Below are positions 16,011-23,376 of a stretch of DNA of 24,590 nucleotides, one piece after another. The stretch lies in IMG/VR virus record IMGVR_UViG_3300025769_000806, positions 1 to 24,590 of that record. One strand, given 5' to 3'. Made by a program: the position numbers and the translations under genes. How positions within the stretch are numbered: position 1 is the first letter of the stretch; every line of letters begins with the position of its first letter. Under the pieces are notes generated by a model. It saw nothing but the letters and a program-made list of their open reading frames with translations. It was not told the DNA's origin and made no database searches. Source of the stretch: a virus.

Positions 16011-17061
16011 ATACTTTTTGTTCTGTAGTAGCTAGATCAAGTGGAAAGTTATGTGCATTCCTTTCGTGCATGACTTCCATCCCCAACCCTTGACGGTTGA
16101 GGATGTCAGCCCAGGTGTTAATTACTTTTCCTTGTGAGTCCTGAATGGATTGGTTGAAGTTAAAACCATTAAGGTTAAATGCCATGGTGCTTACACCAAG
16201 TGCAGTGAACCAGATACCCACAACAGGCCAAGCAGCCAGGAAGAAGTGAAGGCTACGTGAATTATTAAAAGACGCATATTGAAAGATCAAACGTCCGAAG
16301 TAACCATGTGCGGCTACGATGTTGTACGTCTCTTCTTCTTGGCCAAACTTATAACCTTTGTTATGAGATTCAGCTTCAGTAGTTTCACGAACCAGCGAAG
16401 ACGTGACCAGACTTCCGTGCATCGCAGAAAAAAGAGAGCCACCAAATACACCAGCCACACCAAGCATGTGGAATGGGTGCATAAGAATGTTGTGCTCCGC
16501 TTGGAAGACGAGCATGTAGTTGAAGGTACCGGAGATACCCAGTGGCATGCCATCGCTGAATGATCCTTGTCCAAATGGATATACAAGGAACACGGCGGTA
16601 GCAGCCGCAACCGGTGCAGAATATGCGACACAAATCCACGGCCTCATTCCGAGTCGATAACTAAGTTCCCATTCACGTCCCATGTAAGCGAAGACACCGA
16701 TGAGAAAGTGGAATACAACGAGTTGATATGGCCCTCCGTTGTAGAGCCATTCGTCAAGTCCTGCTGATTCCCAGATGGGATAGAAATGTAGTCCGATTGC
16801 GTTGGAGCTGGGTACGACTGCTCCGGAGATGATGTTGTTTCCATAGAGTAGAGACCCAGACACGGGTTCACGGATGCCGTCAATGTCAACCGGCGGAGCG
16901 GCGATGAAGGCGATGATGAATGCGGTTGTAGCTGCCAGTAGACAAGGAATCATGAGGACACCGAAGTGTCCTACATAAAGCCGGTTCTCAGTGCTGCTAA
17001 CCCACTCAACATATTTGTCCCAAGGATTCTTGGAACGTTGTAGTGCGATAGTAGCTGCCAT
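16003..17061 (-). CDS. psbA: photosystem II reaction centre protein D1
   Basis: D1 is the fast-turnover core subunit of photosystem II in the thylakoid membrane. Phage copies replace host D1 during infection so that electron flow, and thus energy for phage growth, continues. The frame is intact (352 aa, no intron) and every functional residue falls at standard numbering: Tyr161 (YZ), Asp170, His190, His198, His215, His252, Ser264, His272, His332, Glu333, His337, Asp342 and Ala344, the mature C-terminus. Glu130 (GREWELSY), with surrounding GVFAYMG and [10 protein letters not shown], marks the high-light D1:2 type. The extension after Ala344 is only 8 residues (TTEQKVYG). His occupies position 32, where D1 usually has Trp. 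It starts 6 nt after the scaffold gene, without a clear Shine-Dalgarno, so it is expressed among the late genes. Confidence 0.99.
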   Translation of the reverse strand: MAATIALQRSKNPWDKYVEWVSSTENRLYVGHFGVLMIPCLLAATTAFIIAFIAAPPVDIDGIREPVSGSLLYGNNIISGAVVPSSNAIGLHFYPIWESAGLDEWLYNGGPYQLVVFHFLIGVFAYMGREWELSYRLGMRPWICVAYSAPVAAATAVFLVYPFGQGSFSDGMPLGISGTFNYMLVFQAEHNILMHPFHMLGVAGVFGGSLFSAMHGSLVTSSLVRETTEAESHNKGYKFGQEEETYNIVAAHGYFGRLIFQYASFNNSRSLHFFLAAWPVVGIWFTALGVSTMAFNLNGFNFNQSIQDSQGKVINTWADILNRQGLGMEVMHERNAHNFPLDLATTEQKVYG

Positions 17062-17067
17062 TAAAAA

Positions 17068-17805
17068 TTAAAATTGAAGTTCAGAACGATCCAGTTTTGA
17101 AATTACATCCTGCCGGTACGCTGGATCGGAGTCGTACCGGGGATCATTCATTGCTGCAATTAGTTCAGCTTGACTTCGGAAGGTTGCTTCTGCTGCTGCA
17201 GGCTTACCTTGTAAAAGATTTCCGTCTTGTCCCATAGCATCTGTGTATCGGTAATTCAGTGACTGAAGTGCGAGGTTGATTTGATCCAGGTTCCCGCTTT
17301 CAATGATTTGATCGTATGCATTAATCTCTGCTTCACTAAAGTTTTCTTTAGCCCAGCCAACAATCTCTGAATACTTGTCTTCACCACCGACACTTTTATA
17401 AACGGTATCGATTTCACCTTGTGACAAGTCACGTCCGCCAGGTGGGTTAGCACCTTGCATTGCTTTGAACACGTCAACTCCACTCATCTCTGAGAGTTGC
17501 TTACTTAATTCTTCTGAGAGTTCTCCGCTTTCGTTGATCGCTCGGTAGGCTTCATCCAACCAAGATCCTTCAGCAGTTTCTTCAGACTGCTCTTGCACAT
17601 CTTCTTTATCGTTGCTTCCGAGTTTCTTTTGTAGCTCTAGGTAAGCTTCCTCCAGTTGTTCTGTGGTCTCATACTTACCAGCCAGCTTTTGTGCATGTGC
17701 CTCTTCAATCTCTTCACCAATCCGCAGAGAGTCTGCCTCTTCAGCGGCTAGTGATTCCATTACTTCAGCATCTACACTATTATCATGAGATAAAAGTTCT
17801 GCCAT
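17068..17805 (-). CDS. capsid assembly scaffolding protein, T7 gp9-like
   Basis: This 245-aa protein (T7 gp9 is 307 aa) guides procapsid assembly and is absent from mature virions. It is very acidic in the first half (ESLAAEEADSLRIGEEIEEA) and helical. The C-terminal segment FRSQAELIAAMNDPRYDSDP followed by AYRQDVISKLDRS is the clearest family mark. It lies between portal and capsid, as in T7, except that psbA and the small genes are inserted before the capsid gene. The start overlaps the portal stop (TAATG). Confidence 0.92.
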   Translation of the reverse strand: MAELLSHDNSVDAEVMESLAAEEADSLRIGEEIEEAHAQKLAGKYETTEQLEEAYLELQKKLGSNDKEDVQEQSEETAEGSWLDEAYRAINESGELSEELSKQLSEMSGVDVFKAMQGANPPGGRDLSQGEIDTVYKSVGGEDKYSEIVGWAKENFSEAEINAYDQIIESGNLDQINLALQSLNYRYTDAMGQDGNLLQGKPAAAEATFRSQAELIAAMNDPRYDSDPAYRQDVISKLDRSELQF

Positions 17806-19367
17806 TATTCAATAGGTGGTTGTTCTTGCTCTAGCTGTGCAGCCAGTGCAGGGTTCTTAGATGGATCATTCATAGGCGCAGAAGCAAGTTGTCCTTGCTG
17901 CTTAGCCATCTCCATATCTTGTTGCTGCTGCATCGCAGCTTGTTGTTCCTCTTGCTGCTGATCCATAGACTTAACGAGGTTAAGTACATCGATACCTTGA
18001 GCAGCTGCCAGACGTTTAATAAATTCGTCTGGGTTAAGGAACTGCATCATGCCTTCAGGTCCAATGGTCTGAGCGATAGTCATGATGAAGTTGGTCAGAC
18101 TCTCTCGGTCCTGACCCCTACCTAGTGCATTAATACCAGCCACAATGGTTGGCTTCACTAGGTTCTTTGGATACCTAGGCAGCTCACCACTACGTTGCAT
18201 TGTCAGCAACTTACGGTTGAGATATGGCACAAGGAATTCAACGGTCAGCAAACTGAAGAGACCACCGAGCTGTTGCTCTAGCTCAAGTTGAGTAAGACGT
18301 ACTTCTTCCGCAGTTGTCCGTTCGCTTTGGCGTACTGTCAACACAAGGAATGCTTCAGAGATGCGACGCTCAAGCGTTTGCATCTGTTGCATTGCCGTTT
18401 GGAAGTCAGCAGTCTTACCAACTTGAACTACAGAAACATCATCAGGTCTCCCCTGAATGATCGCTCCGTTGCCTGCCTTAGCCAGTGTCTGAGGTTTAGT
18501 TGTAGATGAAGGTGAAACCATAAAGACAACTTTCGCAGCAGCTGCAGAGCCTTCTGTCAGTGCTTGAGAGAGTGCCTCAAGTGATTTCAAATCACCAATA
18601 AACTCTTCGACTCGGCCGCGACCGTAATTCTCACCATCTACCGAGTTGAACCTGAGGACCAACCATGGCGATGTGTTCTTAGGTGCCTTACCTTCTGTGC
18701 CAGGTACTTTCTTATCGAATACTTCTTGATGCCAGAGCCAGCGGTTGTTCTGCAACCGTACATGTGTATAAACTTCGCAGTCGTTATTGACATTATAAGA
18801 ATCATCGCTAGTGCGTAGCGGATCCTTAGTAATCTCAGCAGGTAGAAGTTGTTTGTTAATAAGTTCTTTGGTTACGATCTCAATTACGTTGCCATTACCG
18901 TCACGTTCTATAACGTAGCGATTCAATGGATAGTGCTTAATCCCATCCTTTCCCATAAACAACAAAGCGTTGCCACCAACAACAAGATGTTTGATGGCTT
19001 GGTGCACAGTGACACGATCGCTTGAAGCAGCGATAGAGTCCATCACCATACGCTCAAGTTTGGCAAAACTAAGATCAAGTTCAGACCTAACTTCAGCTGG
19101 GATTTCAGTACCCAGCTTTTCATCAGCAATCTGTAACTTAAAGAACGTGGTCTGAGGTGGTAGCAGAGCCAGCATCAACTTAGATGCAAGAGTTACTACC
19201 GACTTAGCACCAACGCTTTGCCATGGTTGAGTAAGAGATTTGTGGGAACTTCTCATCTCATCACGTTGGATGAGGTAAGGAAGAGTAAGCTCAGAGCATT
19301 GAACAGCTATGTCAAGAAATGCAGTACGGCCACTACTTAGTGCATCGTACCTACTCTTTGCTGTCAC
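17805..19367 (-). CDS. portal (head-tail connector) protein, T7 gp8-like
   Basis: This 520-aa protein (T7 gp8 is 536 aa) forms the dodecameric ring through which DNA is packaged and ejected. Signatures include TQPWQSVGAKSVVTLASKLM and LALLPPQTTFFKLQ near residues 46-78, then VGGNALLF, FNSVDGENYGRGRVEEFIGD, and QSERTTAEEVRLTQLELEQQ near 345-365. The C-terminus has a long Gln-rich stretch (DQQQEEQQAAMQQQQD), probably flexible. It starts with GTG, chosen because GGAGG lies 6 nt upstream and because the GTGA overlaps the preceding stop. Confidence 0.95.
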   Translation of the reverse strand: MTAKSRYDALSSGRTAFLDIAVQCSELTLPYLIQRDEMRSSHKSLTQPWQSVGAKSVVTLASKLMLALLPPQTTFFKLQIADEKLGTEIPAEVRSELDLSFAKLERMVMDSIAASSDRVTVHQAIKHLVVGGNALLFMGKDGIKHYPLNRYVIERDGNGNVIEIVTKELINKQLLPAEITKDPLRTSDDSYNVNNDCEVYTHVRLQNNRWLWHQEVFDKKVPGTEGKAPKNTSPWLVLRFNSVDGENYGRGRVEEFIGDLKSLEALSQALTEGSAAAAKVVFMVSPSSTTKPQTLAKAGNGAIIQGRPDDVSVVQVGKTADFQTAMQQMQTLERRISEAFLVLTVRQSERTTAEEVRLTQLELEQQLGGLFSLLTVEFLVPYLNRKLLTMQRSGELPRYPKNLVKPTIVAGINALGRGQDRESLTNFIMTIAQTIGPEGMMQFLNPDEFIKRLAAAQGIDVLNLVKSMDQQQEEQQAAMQQQQDMEMAKQQGQLASAPMNDPSKNPALAAQLEQEQPPIE

Positions 19368-19720
19368 GCGAGTCCTCCAATATTGAGTCCACTTCCTCCG
19401 CCAAGACCACCAACCTGTTGATTGATCTTTGACTTAGGACGGATCCGAAGGCTGGCAAGTGTGGTTTTCCTACGCTTGCTTTCTTTCGGACGGCGCACAT
19501 TCTCACCGGCAGCAGCAATAGTTGCGTCGGTTTGTTGTGCAGGTTTAGGTGGTTCAGGTTTAGGCTTGGGGTGATATAGCTCGTTACTACGTTGCACCCA
19601 ACCTGGGTCAAGTGGTAGGTGACCATAAAGCGGCCGACCTTTCTTGTTGTATCTAACAATCCCCCAAGTTGAACCGGCATAGAGTTCACCTTGTGAATAG
19701 ATTCTTTGTTCAGGACCCAT
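19364..19720 (-). CDS. small T7 gp7.3-like protein, 118 aa
   Basis: A 50-residue N-terminal part rich in Gly, Tyr and Trp (GELYAGSTWGIVRYNKKGRP) is followed by a Pro/Lys-rich linker (HPKPKPEPPKPAQQT). A basic segment comes next (RRPKESKRRKTTLASLRI), then a Gly-rich end (GGLGGGSGLNIGGLA). The K/R-rich stretch, LxI, and terminal GGGxxLNI resemble the end of T7 gp7.3 (KKSLSVARSSGGGINI), a small virion protein needed for adsorption and ejection. The gene lies directly before the portal gene, as gp7.3 nearly does in T7. Homology is based on this short motif and on position, so it is tentative. The start overlaps the previous stop (TAATG). Confidence 0.68.
   Translation of the reverse strand: MGPEQRIYSQGELYAGSTWGIVRYNKKGRPLYGHLPLDPGWVQRSNELYHPKPKPEPPKPAQQTDATIAAAGENVRRPKESKRRKTTLASLRIRPKSKINQQVGGLGGGSGLNIGGLA
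19374..19378 (-). promoter_or_regulatory. ribosome binding site that fixes the GTG start of the portal gene
   Basis: GGAGG, then ACTCGC, then GTG. The site lies within the last Gly-Gly codons of the preceding gene, and its spacing supports the GTG over any later ATG. Confidence 0.8.
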
Positions 19721-19881
19721 TAATTTTCCTCAGTTATACGTTGTTTAATCCAGTTGATAATAGATTGTTGACCAGCGTTAAACATGATGTGTTGGATCTT
19801 GTCCTCTGGCCCAGTAAAGGGTGGTGGAAATTGTTCTTCTAACTCAGCTAACATCTTTTGAGGTGTCAGGAAGTTAAGCAT
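19720..19881 (-). CDS. small hypothetical protein, 53 aa
   Basis: The protein runs MLNFLTPQKMLAELEEQFPP, then PFTGPEDKIQHIMFNAGQQS and IINWIKQRITEEN. I chose this internal ATG, which overlaps the end of the reductase small-subunit gene by 8 nt, rather than the start of the longer open frame. The longer frame would overlap that gene by 95 nt, and its extra residues (HREHGCLPSL) look like the other gene read out of frame. Helical ends flank a Pro-rich turn. No family is recognised; it occupies the T7 6.5-6.7 position. Confidence 0.7.
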   Translation of the reverse strand: MLNFLTPQKMLAELEEQFPPPFTGPEDKIQHIMFNAGQQSIINWIKQRITEEN

Positions 19882-20593
19882 ATTGTGGGAGGTTTTGATT
19901 AGCGTGTTCAAAGAAGGCAGGCATCCGTGCTCTCTGTGTCTCAGAAAGTTCAGGTGCTTTTCCCTCATACATCAGCCGATCACTGGAATCGAGCCAAAAT
20001 TTTTTGTCTAAATATTTATCAGCACTCTTGCCTAGTGGTTGCATGACCCAGGCAATAGTCGCCTTACGGAGTTTATCCAAAGACGGCGAAGCTTCCAGCC
20101 CAAGCTCTCTACATACCAGAGAATTGACTCCGACGTGAACTTGCTCATCTCTAGAGATGTCAGCCGAAACTGTTCGCATCCCTGCGTCGCCATTAAACCT
20201 AAAGAAGGGTAATAGGACGAAAAAGATTGCACGTTCAGCAACCATGGCTTTAAGGATAGTGTGATCAGGATGTTCTGACCACGCATCACGCAGTGCGAGG
20301 GCTTCCCGCTCAGCTTTCGGATCAACTCCCCAAGCATCGGCGACATAACCCAAAGCGATGTCGTGCTTAATTTCGTCTTGAACGTTGGATTCCAGGATTT
20401 CACGTGCGAGAAATGGAACTTCAGTGGTGAGCGCATCACGAATAAAATCTCCCACAGGTAGTTCCATATGTCGCAAGGCAAGTGCACGGCGCAGAGTCTC
20501 CTCCGCACCCTCCTTGAACTTGCCTTTGGTAGTAGCTACAGGAGTCCATGTGCGCTTCCGCTCCAGTAGTTTTTGATAAGGATGTTTTCTCAT
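19874..20593 (-). CDS. nrdB: ribonucleotide reductase small (beta) subunit, class I, lacking the usual radical tyrosine
   Basis: The beta subunit houses the metal cofactor that starts the radical reaction in the large subunit, turning ribonucleotides into DNA precursors. Six candidate metal ligands are spaced as in class I proteins: Glu44 (RHMELPV), Glu74 and His77 (DEIKH), Glu120 (VAERAIFF), Glu150 and His153 (RDEQVH), with Asp149 as the conserved partner. The radical Tyr normally four residues after the first His is Leu81 (HDIAL). The cofactor therefore cannot be the standard tyrosyl radical; a metal-centred radical, as in class Ic/Id enzymes, is the likely alternative. At 239 aa it is well below the usual 320-375. 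It is coupled to the large subunit by an ATGA overlap. Confidence 0.9.
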   Translation of the reverse strand: MRKHPYQKLLERKRTWTPVATTKGKFKEGAEETLRRALALRHMELPVGDFIRDALTTEVPFLAREILESNVQDEIKHDIALGYVADAWGVDPKAEREALALRDAWSEHPDHTILKAMVAERAIFFVLLPFFRFNGDAGMRTVSADISRDEQVHVGVNSLVCRELGLEASPSLDKLRKATIAWVMQPLGKSADKYLDKKFWLDSSDRLMYEGKAPELSETQRARMPAFFEHANQNLPQYA

Positions 20594-21960
20594 TCTTGGC
20601 AGTCACAGGTAGGTTCTTTTTCATTCAGTAAATCTGCGAGATAGTCGTCTACTTCTTGTTGGTCAAGAGCGGCATAAGCGTCAGATTTATCTTGTGTATC
20701 CCCCATTACTTGAAGGGAGTAGTACAAGGAAGTCTGGGGACTCTTTAGCCACTCTTCGATAAAGGCGTTGTCATACGTGACAACATCACTCCAACTGTTG
20801 AAGCTATACCCGTGAAGAAGCCCAGTGTTATTCAGCATCGTCATGATTCCATCAGCGACACGCTTGTAAGCGTCCCAGCCAACTTCAGATGCAATTTCAA
20901 CGTCACCATAGTCGTAGCTCTCAACACCAAAGGTGCCAGAGTCACGGTCTACATGACGGGAGATCGGAGGTGCAATCTCCGGTGTACAGGTATATCCGTC
21001 TAGATCTTTACTGCGGTAGCTACAGCTAGCAGTAGGAGCGATTGCGAAAGCTCGTTCCATCGTGTAACTACGTGCAATGCTCGCTGCCGAGTCAACTCCA
21101 CTCGCGAATTGTGATACCAGCTCAAATGCTGGTGTCTGTACGATCTCTCCATTGTTGTATTGGTCAAGTGCACGTCCGAATTGTTCATAAGTAACGCCTA
21201 CTCGTCGAAGCAGATTTGCAAGTCCGAGCATTCCAAGGCCGACTTGTCGGTCTGTTTCAGGCGGGAGATATTCACCACTCTCACCAACTCCAGTGGTTGC
21301 ATGCAGTGCACACAATTCAGACATACCTTCGACAAAAGCTTTTGGAATGTCATCGAACTCACAGGCTCCAAGATTAATATGCTGTAAGAGGCACGTTCCT
21401 CGGCTTGGCAAGTACACTTCGAGACAAACGTTGCCTCGAATACGGTTCCCTTTTTTGTCATACTTTACTTTGTTGAGCCAAATGTCTCCAGACTTGATGC
21501 CATTGAGTAGTTCCTCTTTAAAAGAACACGCCTCCCACCATTCATCTGTAATGTTGATGCACCGCTTAGCCCAAGGGAGTTCATGACGTGGAGTTTGTAT
21601 AAACTCAAGAGCATCAGGATGGCACAAGTCGATATGCAACACCACAGCGCCGTTCTTATAGACACCCCCACGTCGGAGTACAGAGTTAAGGGTTGAATAG
21701 ATTTGGCCAAATGAAACCGGGCCGCTAGCGACAAGTCCCTTTCCATTTTCAGTTCCTTTCGGTCGAAGTTCGGACAGGTGAATAGCTACACCAGCTCCAT
21801 TACGGAGAGCATGTGAGGCAAAGCGCCAGCTAGCTTCAATACCATCTGGACCCTCGCAAGAGTCGAGAACGTTAAAGATTGTGCACGACACTGGCAGCCG
21901 TGATGTTGGGTCGTCGATCCAGCTTTGGACGCGACCAGTACGAGAAATAAGATTAGACAT
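20590..21960 (-). CDS. nrdA: ribonucleotide reductase large (alpha) subunit, class I, compact form
   Basis: This is the catalytic subunit that reduces ribonucleotides for phage DNA synthesis. The active-site set is complete: Cys26 (PVSCTIFN), Asn177-x-Cys179-x-Glu181 (GNVCLEV), and Cys190 as redox partner. The Tyr413-Tyr414 dyad (SLYYSLQ) relays the radical from the beta subunit, and a C-terminal Cys-x-Cys pair (CDCQE) serves re-reduction. The dyad and the adjacent beta gene argue for class I. Cyanopodovirus enzymes of this size were long annotated as class II and, as I recall, later re-assigned. At 456 aa it lacks the ~200-residue N-terminal region of E. coli NrdA, including the ATP cone, so dATP feedback is probably absent. 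The start overlaps the upstream stop (TAATG). Confidence 0.93.
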   Translation of the reverse strand: MSNLISRTGRVQSWIDDPTSRLPVSCTIFNVLDSCEGPDGIEASWRFASHALRNGAGVAIHLSELRPKGTENGKGLVASGPVSFGQIYSTLNSVLRRGGVYKNGAVVLHIDLCHPDALEFIQTPRHELPWAKRCINITDEWWEACSFKEELLNGIKSGDIWLNKVKYDKKGNRIRGNVCLEVYLPSRGTCLLQHINLGACEFDDIPKAFVEGMSELCALHATTGVGESGEYLPPETDRQVGLGMLGLANLLRRVGVTYEQFGRALDQYNNGEIVQTPAFELVSQFASGVDSAASIARSYTMERAFAIAPTASCSYRSKDLDGYTCTPEIAPPISRHVDRDSGTFGVESYDYGDVEIASEVGWDAYKRVADGIMTMLNNTGLLHGYSFNSWSDVVTYDNAFIEEWLKSPQTSLYYSLQVMGDTQDKSDAYAALDQQEVDDYLADLLNEKEPTCDCQE

Positions 21961-22328
21961 TAGACAAGATCTGACAAATCAGGTGGTTGATAGTTAGGTC
22001 CTTTGAGGACTTTTCCGTCCTCGCGTTTGATCGGTTTGCCGTCTTCTCCGAGCTTGGACATATTCGATGTATGGACACGGCGCAATGCTTGCTCTAGATC
22101 CCAATCCATGTTCTCAGCGTACTGAGCACAGACATATACAAGATCAGCTAGCTCTTTTAAGCACGCCTCACGGTCTTGAGGGTGCATAAGAACCATATTG
22201 GTGTCAGCATCTAGGAACTCTTTGAATTCCTCAACGATCAAATTGCGCTGGCGAGTCCTCCCACTCAAAGTATTGGGGATCCCGTACGCTCGGCGAAATT
22301 CGATAGCTTGGTTCGATAGCAGTGACAT
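21960..22328 (-). CDS. MazG-like nucleotide pyrophosphohydrolase
   Basis: The 122-aa protein has the layout of the all-alpha NTP pyrophosphohydrolase superfamily: an N-terminal QAIEFRRAYGIPNT, then an acidic helix (IVEEFKEFLDAD), then KELADLVYVCAQYAENMDWD. The EExxEF and ELxDLxY pairs form the usual Mg-binding acidic cluster. The C-terminal tail (HTSNMSKLGEDGKPI, then KGPNYQPPDL) is typical of phage and PRA-PH-like members. The likely role is removal of unwanted nucleoside triphosphates or adjustment of nucleotide pools beside the reductase. Marine phage MazG proteins are also discussed as (p)ppGpp modulators, but activity cannot be read from sequence. The gene begins 98 nt inside the DUF3310 gene; the conserved N-terminus requires that start. 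Confidence 0.85.
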   Translation of the reverse strand: MSLLSNQAIEFRRAYGIPNTLSGRTRQRNLIVEEFKEFLDADTNMVLMHPQDREACLKELADLVYVCAQYAENMDWDLEQALRRVHTSNMSKLGEDGKPIKREDGKVLKGPNYQPPDLSDLV

Positions 22329-22506
22329 TTTCCAGTTCTTTCTCTAAATAGGTGATTGCTTTTTGCAGGTCTTCAATCCTGCTTTCTTTGTAACCAGCTC
22401 TGCAGATGTACTTGATTGCATTACCCAAGAAATAATTCAGGTCTTGCTCTCGGATGAAGTCCCAGACTTCTAAAGTTCCTCGGGTGTAATAGGATGGGCT
22501 GGCCAT
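22231..22506 (-). CDS. DUF3310-type small protein
   Basis: This 91-aa protein carries the DUF3310 pattern: YYTRGTLEVWDFIREQDLNY, then FLGNAIKYICRAGYKES, then IEDLQKAITYLEKELE, over residues 6-60. DUF3310 proteins are common in phages, often next to nucleotide metabolism genes; as I recall, the T7 nucleotide kinase gp1.7 contains a related region. No catalytic role can be assigned here. Residues ~60-91 (AIEPSYRISPSVRDPQYFEW) lie over the start of the MazG-like gene in another frame and look unlike the domain. The gene also overlaps its upstream neighbour by 37 nt. Confidence 0.8.
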   Translation of the reverse strand: MASPSYYTRGTLEVWDFIREQDLNYFLGNAIKYICRAGYKESRIEDLQKAITYLEKELENVTAIEPSYRISPSVRDPQYFEWEDSPAQFDR

Positions 22507-22709
22507 TGTTTAACTAAATTACTAACGGTGTTGCAAAGGCAAAAGTTTTGATGTTGCAACGCATCAATGATAGTGATCAGATCTTCTTTGTCTGCTTCAG
22601 GAAGTAGATCCCTCATGCGACGCATCTTGAAGCTCTGCTCCATCGTCAATTCGATAACTGGCGGCGGGGGTCCAAAGTATTGGTTGTTTGGTGTCGAAGT
22701 CATAGTCAT
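22470..22709 (-). CDS. small hypothetical protein, 79 aa, overlapping the exonuclease gene
   Basis: A Pro-rich N-terminus (TPNNQYFGPPPPVIELT) leads into a helical part (MEQSFKMRRMRDLLPEADKE, then DLITIIDALQHQNFCLCNTV). I recall similar small proteins with a PEADKxDLI segment in cyanophages, but no function. Starting at the first ATG gives a 113-nt overlap with the end of the exonuclease gene. Later in-frame ATGs, at 22703 or 22643 (the MEQSF start), would shorten the overlap to 107 or 47 nt. The start is therefore uncertain, though the proline segment reads like true protein. Confidence 0.65.
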   Translation of the reverse strand: MTMTSTPNNQYFGPPPPVIELTMEQSFKMRRMRDLLPEADKEDLITIIDALQHQNFCLCNTVSNLVKQWPAHPITPEEL

Positions 22710-23376
22710 CTACAGTAAGAATTCGTGCTAAGCGTGCATTTTGTAGTGCAATATCTTCACCGAGATCCTTCTCTGCAAATGCATTCACTACGGTCTCCCA
22801 GCTATAACCATGCTTCTCAAATAGGATCTCAGCACGCTTGACTCCAATGCCAGGCGCACCGGCATACCCATCTGTCTGGTCACCAGCAAGCGTTTGAATC
22901 AGGTGCCACTTAGCACCCTCATCACGTGTGACTGTGAATCTTTGGTCAAGGTTGTAGAGAGATCCGGGGATCTGTCGCATGTCCTTGTCTGGCGAAACAA
23001 TGCAATTGCCAGGAAATTTTGTGGCAAAAATCCCAAGAGCATCGTCTGCTTCCAAGCTACGCATGACAATCACCTCAAACTCTTTCTTGAGTTCGTTGAT
23101 CACACGTCTATAACCACAAGGTTTCTTGCGATTACGGTGTCCCTTATAGGAGGGAAGTATGTCCTTACGGAAGTTATGTGAGTCAGAGAAGAACAGCACA
23201 GGTTCGTTGAACCCGCCGAACTCTCCAATAATTCTATTTATGTCTTTAAGTACATTGGCATATGCCTCTGAGAACTTAGAGGTGACCATGATCACATCGG
23301 ATCCCCAGTCAATCTCTGTCTCAGCTGCTGCACAACTTTTATAGACAATATAATCAGCGTCCAGATACAGTTTCAT
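22597..23376 (-). CDS. 5'-3' exonuclease, T7 gp6-like
   Basis: This 259-aa enzyme (T7 gp6 is 300 aa) degrades host DNA and removes RNA primers during phage replication. Acidic metal-site residues appear in order: Asp6 (LDADYIVYKS), Glu109, Asp111 and Asp112 (EADDALG), Asp130 and Asp132 (SPDKDMRQIPG), Asp166 and Asp169 (GDQTDGYAG). LPSYKGHR supplies the basic DNA-contact segment, and GAPGIGVKRAEILF is the helix-turn-helix that binds DNA without sequence preference. The start is the ATG giving MKLYLDA, overlapping the polymerase stop (TGATG); the upstream TTG adds nothing. Confidence 0.93.
   Translation of the reverse strand: MKLYLDADYIVYKSCAAAETEIDWGSDVIMVTSKFSEAYANVLKDINRIIGEFGGFNEPVLFFSDSHNFRKDILPSYKGHRNRKKPCGYRRVINELKKEFEVIVMRSLEADDALGIFATKFPGNCIVSPDKDMRQIPGSLYNLDQRFTVTRDEGAKWHLIQTLAGDQTDGYAGAPGIGVKRAEILFEKHGYSWETVVNAFAEKDLGEDIALQNARLARILTVDDYDFDTKQPILWTPAASYRIDDGAELQDASHEGSTS

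Noticed and set aside
19351-19689. 112-codon minus-strand frame overlapping the gp7.3-like gene
   Set aside because: It shares nearly all its length with the gene that is coupled at both ends to its neighbours and that has the strong GGAGG-GTG portal junction.
19882-19968. Longer N-terminus for the 53-aa protein
   Set aside because: It would add 29 residues read out of frame from the reductase beta gene; the internal ATG gives the usual short overlap.
20590-21960. Class II (cobalamin-dependent) ribonucleotide reductase
   Set aside because: The Tyr-Tyr dyad and an adjacent beta subunit with six metal ligands fit class I.
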